Assembly (NCBI GenBank): GCA_003022005.1
Contig: PXRQ01000015.1
Location: 9,426-26,966 of the forward strand
DNA: 17,541 bases
Source of the DNA: Halobacteriales archaeon QS_5_70_15
GTDB lineage: Archaea; Halobacteriota; Halobacteria; Halobacteriales; Haloarculaceae
Direction: 5' to 3'
Shown: piece by piece, positions 14,291 to 17,541 of the stretch
Layout of the letters: the number at the start of each line of letters is the position of its first letter
Position numbering within the stretch: position 1 is the stretch's first letter
Translations under genes and position numbers: made by a program
The notes under the pieces: model-generated
Database searches by the model: none
What the model was told of the DNA's origin: nothing
Seen by the model: only the letters and a program-made list of their open reading frames with translations

Positions 14291-15094
14291 ATGTCCGCAC
14301 TGCAGGTCGACGCGTTCGTCGAACGACTCCTCCGGGAGATCGCGGGGATGGAACTGCGGGTCGTGCTCGCGGCGCTGGTCCTGGTAGCGGGGCTCGTCGT
14401 CGGGGTGGCGGTCGCCCGCTGGTTCGGGCGGCTGCTCGTCCGGTTCGGCGTCCCCTCGGCGGTCGAGGGGACGCCCTTCGAGCGGACGGCCCGCTCGTTC
14501 GGCACCTCGACCGTCGCACTGCTCGCGCGGCTGGCCGGGCTCTTCGTCCTCATCGTCACGGCCCTCCTCGCGCTGCGGCTACTGGGCGTGCTCGCCTCCG
14601 ACCTGTTCGTCGCCCGGTTCGCCGACTACTTCCCCAACCTCTTCGTCGCCGCGATCATCGTCATCGTCGGGCTCCTCGTGGGCGACAAGGCCAACGTGAT
14701 GGCCTCCGAACGGCTCAGCTCCGTCAAGCTCCCCGAGGTGACGCTCATCCCCGCCCTCGTCAAGTACAGCGTCTTCTACGTCGCCGGGCTGCTGGCGCTC
14801 TCACAGCTCGGCGTGGCGACGGCCGCACTGCTCGTGCTGCTGGCGGCCTACACCTTCGGGCTGTTCTTCGTCGGTGGGCTCGCCTGCAAGGACCTGCTCA
14901 CCTCCGCGACCGCCGGGATCTACCTCCTGCTCACCCAGCCATACACCATCGGCGACGAGGTCCGGATCGACGACCACCGGGGCATCGTCCAGGAGATGGA
15001 CGTGTTCGTCACCCGCATCGAGAGCGACGAGGAGGAGTACCTCATCCCCAACCGCCTGGTGTTCCGGCAGGGGATCGTCCGGGTGCGGTCCTGA
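14291..15094 (+). CDS. MscS-family mechanosensitive ion channel
   Basis: The protein has 267 residues. Hydrophobic segments lie at about 22-42, 72-98, 112-130, 150-168 and 172-190. The last, with the glycines in LLAAYTFGLFFVGGLACKD, is placed like the pore-lining TM3 of MscS. It is followed by a compact beta domain: QPYTIGDEVRIDDHRGIVQEM, then TRIESDEEEYLIPNRLVFR, the MscS signature (IGDxVxI...GxVxxM...T...IPN). The protein ends soon after, so the C-terminal alpha/beta cage of E. coli MscS is missing. It lies one base downstream of dacZ and is surely co-transcribed. Since c-di-AMP controls osmotic balance in many organisms, a functional link is plausible but inferred. Confidence 0.88.
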   Translation: MSALQVDAFVERLLREIAGMELRVVLAALVLVAGLVVGVAVARWFGRLLVRFGVPSAVEGTPFERTARSFGTSTVALLARLAGLFVLIVTALLALRLLGVLASDLFVARFADYFPNLFVAAIIVIVGLLVGDKANVMASERLSSVKLPEVTLIPALVKYSVFYVAGLLALSQLGVATAALLVLLAAYTFGLFFVGGLACKDLLTSATAGIYLLLTQPYTIGDEVRIDDHRGIVQEMDVFVTRIESDEEEYLIPNRLVFRQGIVRVRS

Positions 15095-15164
15095 CCCGGG
15101 GAGCGTCCCGCGCCGGTCCGCGTCCCGCGTAGCGAGTGTCGTCGGCGTCCGTGGATCGGATGGA

Positions 15165-15186
15165 GCGACCCCCTTCCGAGGGTCGC
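15165..15186. terminator. Short hairpin between convergent mscS and acyltransferase genes
   Basis: GCGACCC (15165-15171) and GGGTCGC (15180-15186) form a perfect 7-bp stem with an 8-nt loop, 71 nt after the mscS stop. There is no T run, so a terminator role is a guess. The remainder of 15095-15293 shows no gene. Confidence 0.3.
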
Positions 15187-15293
15187 CGGAGCCCCGAACC
15201 CGCGGTGCTCCCCGTCGGACGGACGGTCGTATCCCGCTACCGAGTATCGCTGGCGCCGCGGGCGACACCGGCAGATCGTCGCAGCCGTCCGTA

Positions 15294-15790
15294 TCAGTCC
15301 CCGTCCCCGCCGACCGGCTCGGCCGGCACCCCTGCAACCGTCACGCCGGGCGGGACGTCGTAGGCGACGAGCGAGCGACGACATCGCCGAGGCGGTACTC
15401 GTCCTGGAGGAACTCGTGACAGAGGATGGTGGCGTTGTAGCCGACGATACAGCCCTCTTCGAGCGTGATCCGCTCGGGCCAGAACACGTCCGGGGTCGCG
15501 TCGAGCGCCCAGGAGACCCCCTCGCCGACGGTGACGCCGAGCCGCCGGAGCGCCCAGTTCTTGACCCGGAGGGAGGGGGCGAGACGGGCGACCAGGATCA
15601 GGAGGTAGTTGTAGACGACTCGGGCGACCGAGCGTTCCTCCGTCCAGTGCCACAGCGAGTTGCGCGGCCCCGGGGTCGGGTGTCTCGTGACGCGGGCGTA
15701 GCGGGCGGCGCCCTCGTCCGGTCCGTCGGCCGGATCACCGTCGGCCGCCCCGTCCGGTCCCGCCGCATCCCGCGCCGTGTCCTCGCTCAC
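15294..15790 (-). pseudogene. Hexapeptide-repeat acyltransferase, internal deletion as read
   Basis: The product resembles haloarchaeal acyl/acetyltransferases with a left-handed beta-helix. After a disordered acidic start (residues 1-35), frame one encodes RHPTPGPRNSLWHW, VVYNYLLILVARLAPSLRVK, LRRLGVTVGEGVSWALD and IVGYNATILCHEFLQDEYR. It then breaks at GDVV (about 15377). Frame two resumes with SLVAYDVPPGVTVAGVPAEP, the last coil and C terminus of this fold. The hexapeptide coils normally between these parts (about 20-25 residues) are missing, and the length is two bases over a multiple of three. The start is a GTG at 15790 with TATA-like TTCATACC at 15820-15813. The acyl acceptor is unknown; the hydrophobic segment might attach it to the membrane. 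Confidence 0.75.
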
Positions 15791-15812
15791 GCACCCTCGT
15801 TCGTCGGTCGAC

Positions 15813-15820
15813 GGTATGAA
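15813..15820 (-). promoter_or_regulatory. TATA-like box of the acyltransferase gene
   Basis: TTCATACC on the minus strand lies 23-30 nt upstream of the GTG at 15790 and is the only AT-rich stretch between gltX and this gene. It indicates separate, leaderless transcription. Confidence 0.45.
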
Positions 15821-15889
15821 CCCTCCTGCTCCACCGCCCTGCCGTGAGTCCGCCCCCGTTCGCGTCCGATCGCGGGCGGCTCCATCCGT

Positions 15890-17541
15890 TCAGGGGTGGG
15901 CGAAGTAGGTCACGACCGGCTCGTCGTCGCCCGGGACGCGGTCGATCCGCACGAACCCGACCCGCTCGAACTGGACCAGGTCGTCGGGGGCGTACCCGCG
16001 GAGTCCGGGTTCGGCGCGACCGGAGACGTCCCCCTCCATCGTCCGCATCCGGACCGGGACCGACCCGTCGGCCGGGACCCAGTGGATCACGTCGACCCCC
16101 TCCTCGCGGACGGCCTCGATGCCGTCGTCGGTGTGGGCGAACGCCCCGTCCGAGTACCGGACCGGGCCGTACCCCTTCAGCCAGACGCGGTCGCCCTCCG
16201 GGGGGAGGTCGTCGGGTTCGACGAGGACGGCCTCCCCTACCTCGATGTGGCGGACCCCCCGGTCCTCGTGGTCGGGGTGGACCGGCGGCTCGGCGGCCGC
16301 CGGAGACGGGGACTCGGGTCCCGTCGCGGACGAGGAACGTCCGGTCGGCCCCGTCGTCGACCAGTTCGCGGTTGACGGCGTACACCGAGGACATCGAGAG
16401 GTCGACGTTCGAGGTGGAGACTCCCAGTTCGGTCATCGCGCCGACGACGGCGGCTCCACGAATACCCCGCCGGCGGAGCGAGGCCAGCGTCGGCGCCCGC
16501 GGGTCGTCCCAGCCGTCGAGTTCGCCCGCGTCGACGAGTGCCTTGATCGAGGACGTCGAGAGCGGGACGTCGTAGGCGTCGACCTGCACCCGGCCCCAGT
16601 GGACGACCTCCGGGTACTCCCAGCCGAAGTAGTCGTAGACGAACCCCTGTCGCTTCGCCGAGTCCTGCAGGTCGATCCCCCTGATGATGTGCGTGATCTC
16701 GAACAGCCGGTCGTCGATCGCCGACTGGAAGTCCAGCATCGGCCAGCAGCGGTAGTCGGCGGCCGCCTCGCGGGGGTGTGGCGTGTCGACGACCCGGAAC
16801 GCCACCCAGTCCCGGAGCGCGGGGTTCCGGTGCTCGATGTCCGTCCGGACACGGAGGACCATCTCGCCCGCCGACACCTCCCCCGCGACCATCGCCTCGA
16901 ACTCCGCGAGGCTGGTCTCGACGTCCTTGTCGCGGTGCGAGCAGGCCTCGGCGTCGGCCTTCAGTCCCCGGAACTCCTCGGCGCAGCACGAACAGGTGTA
17001 GGCGCCTCCCAGTTCGATCAGTTCCCGCGCGTGCTCGTAGTAGGTCTCGAGCCGGTCGCTCGCCCGGACCACCTGGTCGGGCTCGAACCCGAGGTAGTCG
17101 ATGGCGTCGAGTATCCGGTCGTAGGCGTCGAGGTCCGGCCGCTTGGTGTCCGGGTCGGTGTCGTCGAACCGGCACAGCATCCAGCCGTCGTAGCGCTCCT
17201 CGTAGGTCCCGATGACCGCGGGCATCCGCGCGGAGCCGACGTGCCACGGCCCGTTGGGGTTGGGCGCCAGCCGCATCCGCACCTCCCCGTCGACGTTCGG
17301 AAGGTCCGGCAGGCCGCCGCCGTCGCCCTCTTCCTCGCGGTCCAGCTCCGCGACCATCTCCGGCGCCAGCTCCTCGAGGCGCTCGCGCCGGGCGTCGGGG
17401 TCCATCTCGTTCACCTGTCCGACGACCGGCGCGACCACGCCGGGCACCGCGTCGCCGTGCTCGCGGAACTCGGGGTTGTCGCCCATCAGCGGCCCCATCA
17501 CCGCCCCCACCTCGGCGTCGCCGCCGTGCTCGAGGGCGTTG
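15890..17541 (-). pseudogene. gltX: Glutamyl-tRNA synthetase, 5' partial, net +1 frameshift as read
   Basis: This archaeal-type GluRS/GlnRS-like class I enzyme charges tRNA-Glu. Archaeal versions usually also mischarge tRNA-Gln for later amidation. The first frame (17541 to about 16300) has VGAVMGPLMGDNPEFREHG, the HIGH-like site in APNPNGPWHVGSARMP, LCRFDDTDPDTKRP, a Cys cluster (TCSCCAEEF), RGIDLQDSAKRQ and the KMSKS-like VPLSTSSIKALVDAG. From about 16297 another frame continues with AAEPPVHPDHED, EAVLVEPDDLPPEGDRVWLK, VDVIHWVPADG and VQFERVGFVRIDRV, ending YFAHP. The shift lies in the palindrome CGGCGGCCGCCG (16291-16302). The start codon is beyond the window. A synthetase should be essential, so an error is likely. 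Confidence 0.9.

Noticed and set aside
1..17541. CRISPR arrays, insertion sequences, toxin-antitoxin or defence systems
   Set aside because: No regularly spaced repeats, transposase, cas-like or toxin-antitoxin-like proteins were found by reading the frames.

Overview
The window is haloarchaeal (class Halobacteria). The evidence is the very high GC content, acid-rich proteins, archaeal RNA polymerase subunits D, N and K among ribosomal protein genes, an archaeal-type GluRS, an archaeal diadenylate cyclase, and many start codons 24-30 nt downstream of a TATA-like box, as in leaderless transcripts. I cannot name the genus from sequence alone.

Layout. 1-5251 (+) is the conserved block rpsD(end)-rpsK-rpoD-tRNA-Leu(CAG)-rpl18e-rpl13-rps9-rpoN-rpoK-eno-rps2, tightly packed with stop/start overlaps. 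5344-6751 (-) holds a Nudix-like protein and a lipoprotein-type gene lacking its 5' end. 6865-8539 (+) is the mevalonate-pathway pair mvk-ipk, for isoprenoid lipid synthesis. 8647-9450 (-) is a membrane protein with a soluble C-terminal domain. 9744-12913 (+) holds an MFS transporter, a metallo-beta-lactamase-fold hydrolase and an SDR oxidoreductase. 13023-13310 (-) is a small membrane protein. 13473-15094 (+) is the pair dacZ (c-di-AMP synthase) and an MscS-type channel. 15294-15790 (-) is a hexapeptide acyltransferase and 15890-17541 (-) is gltX, whose start lies beyond the window.

The clearest overall pattern is damage. Eight genes cannot be read through as given. rpoD, ipk and the acyltransferase have lost internal codons and the frame. 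rps2 has lost its stop. The lipoprotein gene has lost its signal peptide. The SDR, dacZ and gltX genes carry a net one-base shift. Several of these genes are normally essential, and several breaks sit in G runs or GC palindromes, so draft-sequence or assembly error is the most economical explanation. I found no convincing new multi-gene system.

The best leads for real biology are: a 79-nt two-stage hairpin at 11933-12011 whose in-stem deviations are all G-U pairs on the + strand; a 22-nt exact copy of the tRNA-Leu 3' end 105 nt downstream of the tRNA, which looks like an attachment-site scar; an 18-bp perfect palindrome between the convergent ipk and membrane-protein genes; and an apparent insertion with an inverted repeat inside ribosomal protein L13.
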